A stretch of DNA of 64,000 nt, taken from NCBI GenBank assembly GCA_037178975.1, contig JASJZH010000001.1, forward strand, positions 1 through 64,000. The letters run 5' to 3'. This stretch comes from Oscheius tipulae (Eukaryota > Nematoda > Chromadorea > Rhabditida > Rhabditidae). Shown here piece by piece: positions 1 through 11,891 of this stretch (position 1 is the first letter of the stretch; each line of letters begins with the position of its first letter). Both the position numbers and the translations under genes were made by a program. The notes beneath the pieces were generated by a model. The model ran no database searches and was not told the DNA's origin. It saw only the letters and a program-made list of their open reading frames with translations.

Positions 1-3000
1 CCTGTTGGGCTTCTTTACACACGGGCATATTGGGCAGCTCGTTCGGCGTCCAATTCCTTCAGATGCACCATAGAATTAACCCATTTGTTGACGTCGCTGT
101 AGGCATTTGGGGAGTTCTCTTCAAGATAGTTGAGATGCTTCTTTAAAAGACTATATTGAGTTGAAAAACAGAAAAACACACATTCAGCAAATCCTTGTAA
201 GTCTCACAACCATCGTAGACAAACAGTAGCTCTTCTTCGTCGCGGATTGGATTAAAGAGAAACAGCAATCGGTAGAAATCCTCTTCAACTGCCAGCTTGT
301 AATTGAGTTCCAAATCTTCGTCTGCATCCATTTCTTTCTTGTGATTGAGCCTTCTGTGCATGATACCATTGCGACTGTATTCCAGTCAACATTCTGAATC
401 AAAGCTCTTGGACACATCGGCTTCTTCTTTCGCATCACTTTTTTCAACTGTTGTTGAATGGGAATACAATCGCCGCTACGAAGTCCTAGAAAGAGCAGAA
501 ACTCCGTAAAACAAAAAGCCAACAAATACAAACCTGGATGACCGTAGAATGGGCTGTGTACATCATCTACATGGTATCGGCTGCGAAAGCATTCCTTGTT
601 TGTTTACCTTCGTTAAGAGCTGCATCTTGAGCGATCATCTCTCCTCTATAACCAAGAGGCAAATCTTCACGCCCTTCATCAATTCTGTCAAGTTCCGGCA
701 TCCTCCACTTCCATAGGCTCATCTTCTTCTTCTTCCTCTACTACTTGACTGCTTGATATCGTTACAGTTGTTGGCATGTATGGTCCAGGATCCGCACCAG
801 TAGTAAACAGTCGACCCTCATCCGTTGCACATCAATCACTTCAAAATGGCACATCAGATTAAGAGACTGAAGTTCTCAAGGCTTGCATCTCGTCGAGGAT
901 AGTAGGTATCGTTCCAGTTATCCAGATAAACAGGTGCATTGCGATTTTCTCAATAACAGCCATCGGCTTGATCATTCGTCGACGTTTGCCAGATGTAGCC
1001 GTATTAATGTAGATATGTTCAACGTCAAATTCAAACAATCTGTGCTCTGTGAAGAAAATAAGACATTTTGTAAATATAAGAAAAGTAAAACTCACGCATT
1101 ATAATGTCACTCATTTCAAGTATTCCAATCTTCTTCATTCTCATCAAATTGAGCATTGTATGAAAGAGGCGTCGTTCTGCATCTGACAATTTCTTACTGA
1201 CAGCAGGCTTTTTCTGCTGCTTTCCTTTCTCGTCTTTGCCTCCCATTCCCTGAAAGATTCCGTATTTATTTTGAAATTTTCTATTTAGTATCACCTCATT
1301 CTGTCCTTCAGCATCCATAACTTCGTCCAATTCGTACTCGTCAACGTCATCTGTTTCTGCCGTTTCATTGTTGCCTTGATCAGTTGTGGAGAACGTTCGC
1401 TTCTCTTGTGCTACCGATTTTGCAGTGTAGCTGGTGACGTAGGCCAAGATGTTGTCATCTGTCTTGCGTGGCATCAGGTATTGGATATCGATATTGCTCT
1501 CCCAAGCCAGAAGAGAATCCGGATTATAGTCGTTAACCATCTGCTCTTCTTTCTTCAGACGTTGAAGGTAGTATGCTTTGTGCTTGACTCCTGGCAGCCG
1601 TTTGATCAGTTTGCCACCATAAACAAAGCCACCTCCAGGCGCTTTCATTATGACGGTCTGTCCGAGTAGTGGTCGAGGGAATTCAAACCGACACAGCGTA
1701 ACCATCTTGCCACGATAGCGGCGTCTTCTTCTGCATGTGGCGCTGTGCTGGGCCCAGTGTTTCTGATGATTGACGACAAGTCCATGTAGAGCAGCTTCTT
1801 TTCTGGCATCCGGTAAGCGTGCAGTCAGATGGCGATCAATGAATTGACGGATCTCATCGTCGCTTGCATCTTCTCCAGGAGCTGTTCGACTCCAGAGCAA
1901 GCAATGAGCGTGTTCATATCCACGTGCTTGCCACTCGTATCGTAGGAAGTAATGGTCGATGCCTCCAAGTGGTCTGTCATCTACTTGTCCCAGCGGTGGT
2001 CCCTGTCCAGCTTGCAAAAAGTTCTTGAAGAAGGCCCGTACACGCTTGTTAAAGAATCTATTATTGTCTTTTAAAAAACAGAGAAGCAAATTTGTTTACC
2101 TGGCAAACGGCACTGGGTCTGCAGCAATGAACGTCCTTATGTTGTGCTCGTTGACTACCACACCATGAAGATTTGAGTATATTTTGTGAATGTCTGTCCA
2201 TGTCGTGACGCTCGGATTGAGAGTGAGGAAAATGTCGGAGCTCCATACGCGACCAGATGGCTTCGAAGACGCATTTTCACGACGTGCCAGTACGGTGGTA
2301 GATTGCGCAACTTTCCAAAGATCGACGTCAAATTATCCGTTGTGAAATTTGGATCTGCCAGCTTCTCTAGAAGTGCTGTTCCTTTGGTTCCTTCCGTAAC
2401 ACGTGCCTGCACTCCTAGCAGCGATGTAAGGTCCTGGAAATTTCTATTGTAATCAACAACTAGAAAATTACTTGCCTTCTGTAAATGGTACTGATACATG
2501 AAAATTATCCATGCAATATTCAATGCCCATCTGCGGTCCTTATTTAAAAGACGTGCACGACCATAGGCTGCCAGGTCCATCTTGCGTGCCCTGGCAGGTT
2601 CACTCCATCCAAAATGACCGTCCGGAAATAGTTGAAAAATTTGACAGTCTACATCTGGAGTGTCAACAGACAATGGCTGGAAGGGATGCTTTTTCAGCAG
2701 GTACTGCTCCAGCTGATCACGGTTATTAGCTGTAATACCGGCTTCCCCCAATGGACGAATGTGAAATTCGTCCTAGAAAATGGCATTGATTTTAGCATAT
2801 TTAAAGTTACCTGAGTGAGCAAGTGGCCTTCATCTACGTTGCATCAAGGCGTCCACATCAGCAGCTGGCATCTTCTCGCTCAAAGAAGACGTCCTCATTC
2901 AACCGTAGCTGGAAGTTCGGGTTGATTGTGACATCCCGATAGAGATCGTTGTGCTCCTTCAGCCACTCCAGAGCCGCAATAACCATCTCCATTCGTACGA

Positions 3001-6000
3001 CCTGCTTCTCGCCGAAACTGGTCCTCACTTGAATGGTTAGACCGGCAGCAGAAGGCAGAGTTTCGGCCACATGGTCCAGGGTTGAATTAATGTTTACCGG
3101 TACCATAACCATAGCTCCTGTGGCCGCCTAGAAGTTCACATTCAATTCACACACAAGTATATGTTAGACTCACTCTCATTGGTGTCTTCTTGCCAGAGTT
3201 ACTCATCAAGCAGACAATACTCTGGATGGGACGCACTAACTGAATGAGCATCCTTTCGATCCAGTTCAATCCGCGAAGACAATCAGGAATTTCCGTCGTA
3301 TCCATTCCATTCAAGATGGCTCCTGTGGGCATTCTATAAAAGTAATTTATATTGAAATTTTAAGTGATAGATTACTTGTCTTGACGGATATCTTTGACGC
3401 AACGAATGCAAATTCCATAGAACATTTTCTTCTCCTCTGGCTTTGGCGGTGGCAATGGCTTGTCTTCTTCGTCTGAGGAGAATCCAGGAGTTGGGGAATG
3501 ATCACGTAGTCGAATCGTGGCCACTCGACGAGCATCTGGTCCAGTGTATTCTGGCTGTGTGTTTCGAGGCAAGTACTTGATGGTAAGCCGTTCCAGCACT
3601 TCTGTCCTGTCTTCTGGATCGTAGAAGTTCATCGAATTTGGCACTGTGAATTGATGACAGCATTGGCAAGGAAGATATTCGGAAAGCTGCTTCATAGCTT
3701 TTCTAAGGCCTTGATGTAGCTACGTGCTCTATCTCTAGCAGCTTGTTCCTGGTTACGCTGACGATTAATTGTTTTCCCTCCGTCGTAATTGCTAACAGAC
3801 ATGTAGAGGAAACGCTGACTGAACGTAGTGGCAGTTCTTCAAAAATTAATGCAGGAGTTGAAAGCAGCCAAGTCAGAATTCCTTAGAACACGTTGAAGCT
3901 TGGCACAAAAGTATAGCACCATCTTGATCTCCTCCATACGACGCCAGATGGAACGTAGACTTGGAAGCAATCCTGCAGGCGTGAGCAGTAATCAATTGGG
4001 TTGTCATCGTGAGTTCTATTTGGAGCCCAGGCTATTTCGAATGCCTTCAACGTTGCCGGTCCAACTCCTTTGTTCTTCTCCAAAAAGTCGACGAGTATTT
4101 TTCGTACACGTGCAGAATCGCCAGTTGACCCTTCAATCCTAGGGCAGAGCTCGTCGCAGGGACGAATATAGGTGAGTTTTTGTAGCGTGGCTCTCGCGAC
4201 CTCCATTCCTACTTCTTCCATAACGTCCTCACCGTAAATATCAGCTACTTCTCTTCCTAGACGAATACGTTGATCCACAGTCATCTCGGCTTCAGGATCT
4301 TCTGTTCCATTTCCTCCATCTTTTGCGACATAAATTTTCATTATATATTTTTCTGTTTAATCATAGAAACAAACCTCGTCCAGCATGTCTTCCAGTAGCT
4401 CGACATCTCTATCCGGTCCGTCAGCTCCTGGCTCATATTCAGGTTCCTCTTCGTATTCTTCGGCTTCATCATTTATCAATTCATCAGCTTGGATCTCAGG
4501 ACAGACTTCTTCCGATTCAATCTGTCTTCTGAAGTAAAGAGAGATTCATTTATTTAGAACTAAAAAACATACCTTCTGTGTCAGTCCTTCCACTGGATCA
4601 GGTCCCAAATCCCATTCGTTTCGATTATCTTCTTGCTGTTCATCTTCTTCTGGTTCGTCTTCCTCTTCCATAGATGCGTCTGCTCCAAGTCTTTTCCAGT
4701 ACCATAATACTCTTCAAGTTGTTGAATAAATTGCTCGTGAGCAATAGGGTAGGCGTGATCAATCCGCTGAAAGTATCGCTCTCCTGTATCCAAGTTGACG
4801 ATTGGCTCTCCCTCTCTGCGAACATGATATCTCATTCGATGGAGCTGTAGCTGGGCTAGATTATCTGCAGGCATTTTGTCGTGGTAGAGGATCTTTTTGT
4901 TGAGTTGCTTCAGAAGATTCTTGTTTAATTTGTAATACTCGGAAGTACACAGTTCGAGCAGCAATTTTACTTGTTCTGGAGCAAACATTGCCTTCTCCAA
5001 CAGCTCGAACAATGTATTCTGTAATTCAAGTTCGATTACTGTGAAAGAAAAAGACCAACCAATTCTGTTGCATTCGGCCTCTCCTGCTCCTCTGCATCTA
5101 TCATTTCTCTCCAAAGATTTCGAGCCATGACTTCCACTGTAGCATCACCTCCCTCATTTGTTCCGTACCACGTGAATGCTTTCTATATGTATGTATTGAG
5201 TTGCGTATAACAAAAGAATAGACAAACCTCAATGAATGACTTCACATCTTGGTAGATGCTGGCATACATTTCCTTCTGCTGTTGTGGACGATCGTTAATT
5301 CCAAACTCTGTGAACAGGCGACACTTCTCTTTAAAAGATCTTTTCAGTCGGTCGTAAGCAATCCTTCCATCTTGATGCACCACGTTTCGCAATGTGGCTA
5401 GATATCCTTCAAACATTCCTCGTGGTCCTCGTGTCTTCCCATGAAAGATGTCAGAGATTTGTTTTGTCAGCCTTTCCATCCGCTGCAGCTCAACCATTTT
5501 GGCACGTTGTTTTCTCTTCCTTTGAGATGCTGTTTGTGCAGTGAATTCCAGATCACGACCTTCTCCTGGCCGATTTCTGGCAAACAAAATAGTATGTTTA
5601 ATCATAGCAAAAAGTCACCTGCGGTCGCGAGCTGCATATCGATGCTTGTACCGTGACTCTGGAGTCTGCATATCTTCATCTGTCGAAGAATTATAACGGC
5701 CTCCACACTAGAAATTTGCGTTTAAAGCACAATTCAATAGAAACTAACTCTCAGACGTACGCTCTCCTGAGATGACTTGCTTGAAGCTCGACGTAACTCT
5801 TCGTAACTCAACAGTTCGGCAGAAGAATTCAGATCATTTGGAGAAGAAAACTCGATATCTTCGAAGTCGAACAGTTCTTCGACAGACTTTCTTCTTTTTG
5901 GAGTTGCTTCCGGATTCGTTGTGGCATGGCTTTTTCTAACAAATCCACGTTTTTTCGGTCTTCCAATCTACAATAAAAGATTTCTTTACCAGAATATAAT

Positions 6001-6102
6001 GTGATAGCTTACCTTCCTTCTAGGAGTTAAGCCCTCCTCGTCAACTTCCTTCTCCTTCACATTTCTTTTTTCGCCTTCCTGGTGTTGTTGAGAACTCGCC
6101 AT
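1..6102 (-). mobile_element. Helitron (rolling-circle transposon), decayed, truncated at the left window edge
   Basis: The element encodes a RepHel-type protein read leftwards from an ATG at 6102. The N-terminal exons are 6102-6013, 5967-5749, 5707-5619 and 5576-5228, with phases that agree; exon 2 opens with an AT-hook-like IGRPKKRG. Acidic exons follow around 4.4-4.7 kb. Next come a CxxC-containing segment (3695-3372), a segment typical of proteins upstream of Helitron Rep (IPDCLRGLNWIERMLI, near 3300-3200), a Helitron_like_N region (2751-2250) and the Rep core (about 2090-1090). The linker to the helicase starts near 1000 (GKRRRMIKPM), and the helicase itself lies outside the window. Several frame breaks and an in-frame stop show that this copy cannot make a full protein as written. 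Neither Helitron terminus was identified; the 5' end should lie to the right of 6102. Confidence 0.85.
1031..2751 (-). pseudogene. Helitron_like_N and HUH Rep endonuclease region, frameshifted
   Basis: The upstream part (2751-2250) matches the Helitron_like_N pattern, with LFPDGHFGWSEPARARKMDL followed by a Tyr/Arg-rich helical stretch. After a break near 2245 the other frame gives FLTLNPS, the first Rep motif. A short intron separates it from the next exon (about 2050-1090), which has the HUH motif in YEWQARGYEHAHCLLW, then CRFEFPRPLL and a two-tyrosine motif AYVTSYTAK. In Helitrons these residues bind metal and attack DNA during rolling-circle transposition. The second tyrosine motif has Ser where Lys is usual (YVTKY-type). 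The break near 2245 lies in a T-run and looks like a one-base deletion. The call as a Helitron Rep is firm; whether the break is biological or a sequencing error is open. Confidence 0.85.
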
Positions 6103-6470
6103 GATTCAAGCCTAACGAAACTTAAAAAGCCTGAAAACCAAAGATATTTTGAAATAGCTGAAACAGGAGACAAGAAAAGCTTAGTTATATGTATGTCGGA
6201 CGGTGATCGTTGAATGGATTAGATAAGAATAAGTGATCCTATTTATAGTGCACAAGGTCAGCGTGAGGGCGGGTCATCCGCAAGCCTGCCAAGCGTCGCG
6301 TTTATCGAATGACGCGGTTATTTAGATAAGACGACGTCACATTCAAATTTAGAGAGCGTCTCCCTCTACACGCATCCTTTATTTGACAACCGGGCGCGCA
6401 TCGATAAAGAAGCCTTTATCATATCATCTTCTGTTTCAGTCTTAATCAATTTAAAGCATACTAGAAATTT

Positions 6471-7016
6471 TCGCGATAAAATGAGAACGTTGACTCGCCT
6501 TCGGCTCGCCAACGTTCTTATTAACGCTCCTTCTCGCTGCCGCAGGCGCTCGAAGCAAATGCGTTGAAGATGGGCACTAATCTTTAAAATTTCTGATAAA
6601 GGCTTCCTGCCCCTCTGACTCGTCCTGTCAATTCCTACTAACATCCACATATTCAAATTCAACAGTCAAAAATTTGTTACAGTCGTTGTTTGATGTACAA
6701 CTGAAAAGTAACGCAAAGGTGCCGCGATGAAATGAGGATGTTGACTCGCCTTCGGCTCGCCAACATTCTCATTGAACGTCCCTTCTCGCTGCCTTCGGCA
6801 GCTCGAAGCATATGCGTTGAAGATGTTTTAAAAAAATTTTTCCTGTCTCGAGACCGTCTGTCCCTCTATCCTTCTGTCCCGCTATCCATAGCTTACTAAC
6901 CGGAAGCTTTTAAGGCGTGCGAAGTCCGCGATAAAATGAGAACGTTGACTCGCCTTCGGCTCGCCAACGTTCTAATTAAACGCTCCTTCTCGCTGCCTTC
7001 GGCAGCTCGAAGCGTA
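6471..7016 (+). repeat. Three copies of a two-hairpin repeat (about 100 bp each)
   Basis: Copies lie at 6471-6570, 6722-6825 and 6926-7016. Each starts with a CGCGATRAAATGAG-like block and then forms two hairpins. The first has 9-bp outer arms AGAACGTTG and CAACGTTCT around CTCGCCTTCGGCTCG. The second is GCTGCCTTCGGCAGC, altered in copy 1. Copy 2 differs in the first stem on both sides (ATGTTG paired with CAACAT), so pairing is kept. The copies are about 250 and 205 bases apart. Confidence 0.8.
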
Positions 7017-7029
7017 AGTATGCGCGTGC

Positions 7030-7165
7030 GCATGTTTTTATTTTTGCGCGCGTTTTTTTATTTTTTGCGCGAGTTTCGTGATTTTGCGCGCGTTTTTTAA
7101 AATTTTGCGCGCGTTTTTTGAATTTCCCGCGCGTTTTTAGTATAGGCTTAAGGATTTTGCGCGCG
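7030..7165 (+). repeat. Tandem TTTTGCGCGCGTTTTTT-like units
   Basis: At least six loosely spaced copies of GCGCGC or GCGCGAG flanked by T-tracts occur here, directly after the third two-hairpin repeat. The composition is unlike the neighbouring DNA. No function is apparent. Confidence 0.7.
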
Positions 7166-7452
7166 TTTTTTGAATTTCAAATTTTTCAAAAATTTTTTTT
7201 TTAATTTTGTCAAAATGTGCATTTTTCGACGGTAACGGGTATTTCCGACGTTTGGGCCTGGTTCAGTTTTTTCTGGGCTACAAGATGGTACTATGGGTAT
7301 AGCTTCCAAAATTCATTTTGTGGGCACCTTCGTGACAAGCCTCAGCCCAAGTATATGCAGCAAAGCTGCAATGAAGCCTAACAGGTTACACCGGGCGTAC
7401 CTACTTTGTCCTTTGCACCGTAAAACGATTGCTAAAGACCACTGCTAAACAG

Positions 7453-7807
7453 TCAAGCCCCCTTCCCACTTTTTGACCTCACTTCGCCGTCCTCGAATCC
7501 ATTTCCCGATAGGATCTGAAAACCAAGAGTTCGTAAGAGACAGGCATAAACTAACCTGACACTGTCCAGTTGTAGCGGCACTACCGGCACCATTTCCGAT
7601 AGACCGATCAAGATCAAAGTGCAACTGCTGAGCTTGGGTCACGAGCTGCTTGCACTTGTCTCCCACGGCCGACTCCCCAAAGACGTGTGACACGGCGCAG
7701 ACATTGTTCGGCTCAAACTCTTTGGCAGCCTTCTCCGGATCGGCCCACACAAGATCCTGTGCTATAAAGGAAACTGCTACTAGATAAGCGGCGCAGCCGC
7801 CTGTCAT
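7453..7807 (-). CDS. Small protein of unknown function, possibly secreted
   Basis: Two exons (7807-7556 and 7515-7453) join in phase 0 across a 40-base intron with GTTAGT and TTTTCAG ends, giving 104 residues. The first 23 residues (MTGGCAAYLVAVSFIAQDLVWA) are hydrophobic and could be a signal peptide. The rest has a few cysteines, an acidic and glutamine-rich middle and a basic, glycine-rich tail. The upstream frame stays open (codons encoding LPTAVSQPSGLGLEL) after a possible acceptor near 7853, so this may be an internal exon and not a secreted protein's start. No family was recognised. Confidence 0.35.
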
Positions 7808-8102
7808 CAATTCTAAACCAAGGCCAGAGGGTTGCGAAACTGCCGTCGGCAGCTGGTCAACATTAGAGCAAGCTGGTAGATGGGACGAGAGCTGGAAAAT
7901 CTTGAGGGCAAAGCAGAATCGGCTACTGATCGATCTGACTTTTGGATTCTCGAAAGTTTGTGTTTTGATTTTGAGCCCAAACCTAAAAAAAAATGTGTCA
8001 ACTGTCTTCTCGCAATCCTTTATGACGTCTTTTCCCAGCTATTTCAAAAGTCAAGGAAGCGATATACAATATTTATCTGTAAATGCATGAAACAAACAGT
8101 AT

Positions 8103-10902
8103 TTATCCCTTTAGTCGTTGAATAAACGGCCCTTCTTCTGCTCCCAATGGTTGACATCCTCGCTCGCTGTCATCGTACTTCGCCGTCTCGATACCGCGTT
8201 TCTCCGTGGATATGCCGAGTCTGAAAAGATTACCATTGCATCAGAATGACCATAAATATACCGGTCTAGAGCGTGGGAAGAAAACTGAGGCACGACGGGC
8301 TGGAGGAGAACGGCGGTGACTCGAACCGTCTCGTAGCAAAGATGCAGAACTGATGACAGCTGAAAAATATGTTGTTAACGCCGTTTTTGTTATGTTTTAT
8401 AGAGCAATTTGCGTTGCAAGCTGGTATCAAGCAAGAATCTGTCGAGTAGAGCCGTGTTCCAGATCAGTTTGAGGAGAACCAGAACCAACAGCGGTCTTAC
8501 TGTCGAGTCAAGTAGATAATAATCGTAACACGATTTGAAATGGGGCGGGGTGTCCCCTATTAGTGGTTTTGACAGCCACTGACACGACGGTTCGACAGCT
8601 GTTGTGGTTGATTAGAAACTTATCAGGAAGAATATGGAAATATTGACGTGAATCTAGGGCTTGGGAGCAGCCTTGACGAATTTTCAATAAAAAAAATAGG
8701 TTCAAAGACATACCTGCTTGCTGGGACTCATCTTCCACGGCTCCTGAGCCTGGAAAAATCCATTTGCTTGCTTCAGAACGCCCATTAGTCCTTCGATTCC
8801 CTTGTAGAACAGCATCGCATCGTATTGTTCAGCCGTCTGTCGGCCGATCTCGTCTAGACTTCTGACCAGCTCCTCGGACGCGATCTTCCCGCTATCCGAC
8901 AGAGCTCCTCTTTCCATCTTCGGGTACTTCTGTTCCGGATTCAGCTTCGCGACTGTGCTGCGACTGAGCAGGTTTCCAAAGTTGTTGACGAGATCGCTGT
9001 TGATCACTTGAAGAGCCTTCGTGGGCGTGAAATCTGAAGGAAAATAGACTGAAAAAATGAAACTAGCTTAAACTCACTGGAATCGTCTTGAGGAACGCCC
9101 TGTTTCAGCAGAAAATACCGAAGTCCTTCCGTCGTGAACTGCTTGGCCGCTCTGAATGGATCCACCACGTTTCCAAGGCTCTTCGACATCTAAAAAGTTG
9201 CTGTTCATCCGAAAGAAGTGTATTCGTACCTTTATGTTATCGACTAGCCAGTGTCCGTGGATGAAAATTCGTCTTGGTAGGGGCAAACCAGCGCCGAGAA
9301 GAAAAGCTGGCCAGTAGACGGTATGGAATCTGTAAACAGTCGATTACAGCTCTCGAAAGTGTATTTTGGCAGGAGTACCAGTGTTCAACCAGTGGCCTCT
9401 TACTTATGTGACCACAACTGCCACAGCGCACACCTCCACAGTAGTGGCGTGTCTTTCTGCATCTTTTTTTTTTTTTTTACAAATTTTGTGAACAAACGTT
9501 ACGGTAGCTCTTTGACCGCAACTTTTGTAGTTTTTACGAGCGAAAAACGAGCCCGCGTTAATTTTGCTCAAAAATTTCAGAACAAAAGTTGCGATCAAAA
9601 AAGTGACTCTTAACAGACTCTTGATCTTATACTTGGAGAACAGAACATGGCCATGAAATCCCATTTTAGTGGTACAAAAGAAAAGAAGAAAAAACTGACT
9701 TCACTATATCTTTTCCTATGATTTGACAAGTTGGCGGCCAGCTAGTTTCCATCCTCTCCGTGTTATTTGGGAAGCCGCAGACGGTAAGATAGTTGACGAG
9801 GGCGTCAAGCCAAACGTATATCTAAGCCTCTAGGTTCTTTTTCAAAAAAGAAAACCACAATACCGTCTGCTCTGCGTCGTCCGGGACAGCAATCCCCCAG
9901 GGAAGACGACGACGACACCGCGAGATCGAAAGATCCTCTTCCATCTCGAGAAACTTCAACACAATCGGTAGGTAATGTTTCGGACGAATGACATCTGGGT
10001 TTCAGGCTGTGAAAGGAACAGAAACAGGAAAAAAACCATTTTGGGAGAGCCACCGTCTGATTTCGTCACGGAATTCAGATAACCGGAACATGTAGTTCTC
10101 CTCTTCCACCCAATCCACAACGGTTTTGGATCCTTTCATCACCTAAAACGGCCACAATGAAGGCAAGGACGGAACAGCACTAACCCTGACTGTTTTCGTA
10201 CCGATTTGGGCGTTTTCGACGTCTTTTTCCTGATAGAAACATTCGTCGACGACACTGTACCAGCCCCGGTAGACGTCCTTGTATATGAGGTCTTTGTCCT
10301 TCAGAATACCCTGCAAAACTTTTTTCGTCGCAAGAATTGAACACAAAAACCAACCCAGATGCGCTGAACAGCCTCCTTGTGATGAGCATCAGTTGTCCGA
10401 ATGTAGTCGGTATGCTGGATGTCGAATTGGCCGAAAAGATGTCTGAACACGCTCGACACATCTTCACAGAACTGCTGCGGTCGTTTTCCGGCCGCCTCGG
10501 CTGCTCGGTAGATTTAAAATTCGACTTGGAGATCGATTTGGAACAAATGTACCTTGATTCCGTGTTCATCCGTCCCAGTCGAGAAGACGTGTCTGCCAGT
10601 CGGATCCTTCAGTCGCTCCCATCGATGAGCGGCGTCGGACAACACCGCCGTGTACAGATGACCGAGATGTGGGGCTGAAAGAAGATGATCGAGACTGAGA
10701 GATGTTGAATTCACAACGATAAGTGTGAGAAAATTTGGCACAAACTACTCATTTAGGCACACCGGCTGAGGTAGTAAAGAAAGCAGCACTAGCAGAGAGA
10801 ATGGAAAAGATATTTACCTGCATTGGCATAAAAAATAGGCGTGGTGATGAAGGAGGATCGTCTCCGCGACCAGACCCGTACTGATACCTTTTTGAGAAGC
10901 AT
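8103..10902 (-). CDS. MARS2: Mitochondrial methionyl-tRNA synthetase
   Basis: This class I synthetase charges tRNA-Met in mitochondria. Twelve exons join in phase: 10902-10818, 10674-10553, 10513-10355, 10310-10185, 10142-10037, 9994-9864, 9821-9700, 9329-9230, 9189-9078, 9033-8714, 8359-8262 and 8220-8103, giving 532 residues. The N-terminus [15 protein letters not shown] is a basic, acid-free mitochondrial presequence. It leads into [18 protein letters not shown], the HIGH-type signature, then [10 protein letters not shown]. Later come [21 protein letters not shown] and the KMSKS loop, formed by joining exon 8 (ending in K) to exon 9 (MSKSLGN). The C-terminal helical domain ends in the MARS2-type tail with no appended RNA-binding domain. 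The acceptor before exon 3 reads AA instead of AG in this sequence. Confidence 0.93.
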
Positions 10903-11891
10903 TTAGAGGAGCTTTCCTGAGGGATTTCAAGTAAGAAAATGAAGAAACAGGTAGAAATCGAGGCGTATATGAGGGCAAAAAGAATAATACAGGCAATTCA
11001 AACCGCTGCGGCCTGATAAAAATGCGCGCCGTTTAGGTCAGTTTCAAATTTTTCGGTAGTTCTTCAATTTTGATTTCTCTCCATTAACCCTCCTGTTATT
11101 ACATTTTTCTAGCTCCTAACAAACATGCAGATCCTAACAAACATGCAAAAAAGTCCGTGAAAATTAAAATAAAGGTGGTGCATAGTCTCTCTTTCTCCCT
11201 CTGTCGGCCACTATCAATCCAAGACACATTTTCTTTCTATTTTCTTAGTCGAACGATCTCGCTAAAGTATTTTTCTGTCGATTGCGGTCCCTCCCAGACT
11301 CGAGGGAAACCTTACAAAGCTGTTTTTCTTGCCGATAAACCGCGATTAGTGCTTCGGGCTGCCTGGAGAGATAATCCCAGTTGTCGCCTTGCCCGTCCAT
11401 GTATATCTTCGGGAAACGCAGCGTGGATACTTCTCAGCGCCTTCCAGACATTCGTAAGAGGGTGTCATCTTCAAGAAAATTTGCGTGGAGTATGTTCAGA
11501 ACCGCGTCGCTCACGTCCTAGACTCCCATCCAGGGCTATTTTTGACGGTGGAGAGACCCTGCTCTTCATTTGCATCTACATAACTTTTATAGTGCTAATT
11601 GTGCTGATTTTTGAGGCCATCAAACCGATTTGGTGGCTTTGACAGGTAAAGAACAGAAGCAGCTGTGTATTTTAGCGTGCTCCAGCTAACTTTGACAGGT
11701 GGGTGCCGTCCTTTAACATAATTTTTGTTCTACACTTTTTTTGCTATGTTTCCGATATGTTTATGCTCGAAAAATGAACGGAAAGGATTTCAAAACTGCA
11801 CAAGATCACATTTTGACGTCTGTCTCCGATTTTTGTCTTTCTTCTTGGTTTTCTCCCTCAACTTGTTCATTTCCAGGGTCCTTGGCCGAAG
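10903..11891. other. Intergenic region between divergent MARS2 and NDUFB4
   Basis: This is the shared upstream region of two divergent mitochondrial-protein genes. A strong acceptor (TCATTTCCAG, ending at 11876) precedes the NDUFB4 start and may be a trans-splice site. A 161-codon open frame at 11157-11642 has no recognisable motifs and is not supported as a gene. Confidence 0.5.

Larger units (their letters stand above)
6103..7452. other. Non-coding, repeat-rich spacer to the right of the Helitron
   Basis: No coding exon was recognised. The stretch contains three copies of a two-hairpin repeat (6471-7016) and a run of TTTTGCGCGCG-type units (7030-7165). It probably includes the 5' terminus of the Helitron, which could not be located because that end has little conserved sequence. 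Confidence 0.6.

Noticed and set aside
11157..11642. 161-codon plus-strand open frame
   Set aside because: No motif, no homology and low-complexity pyrimidine-rich start; likely chance.
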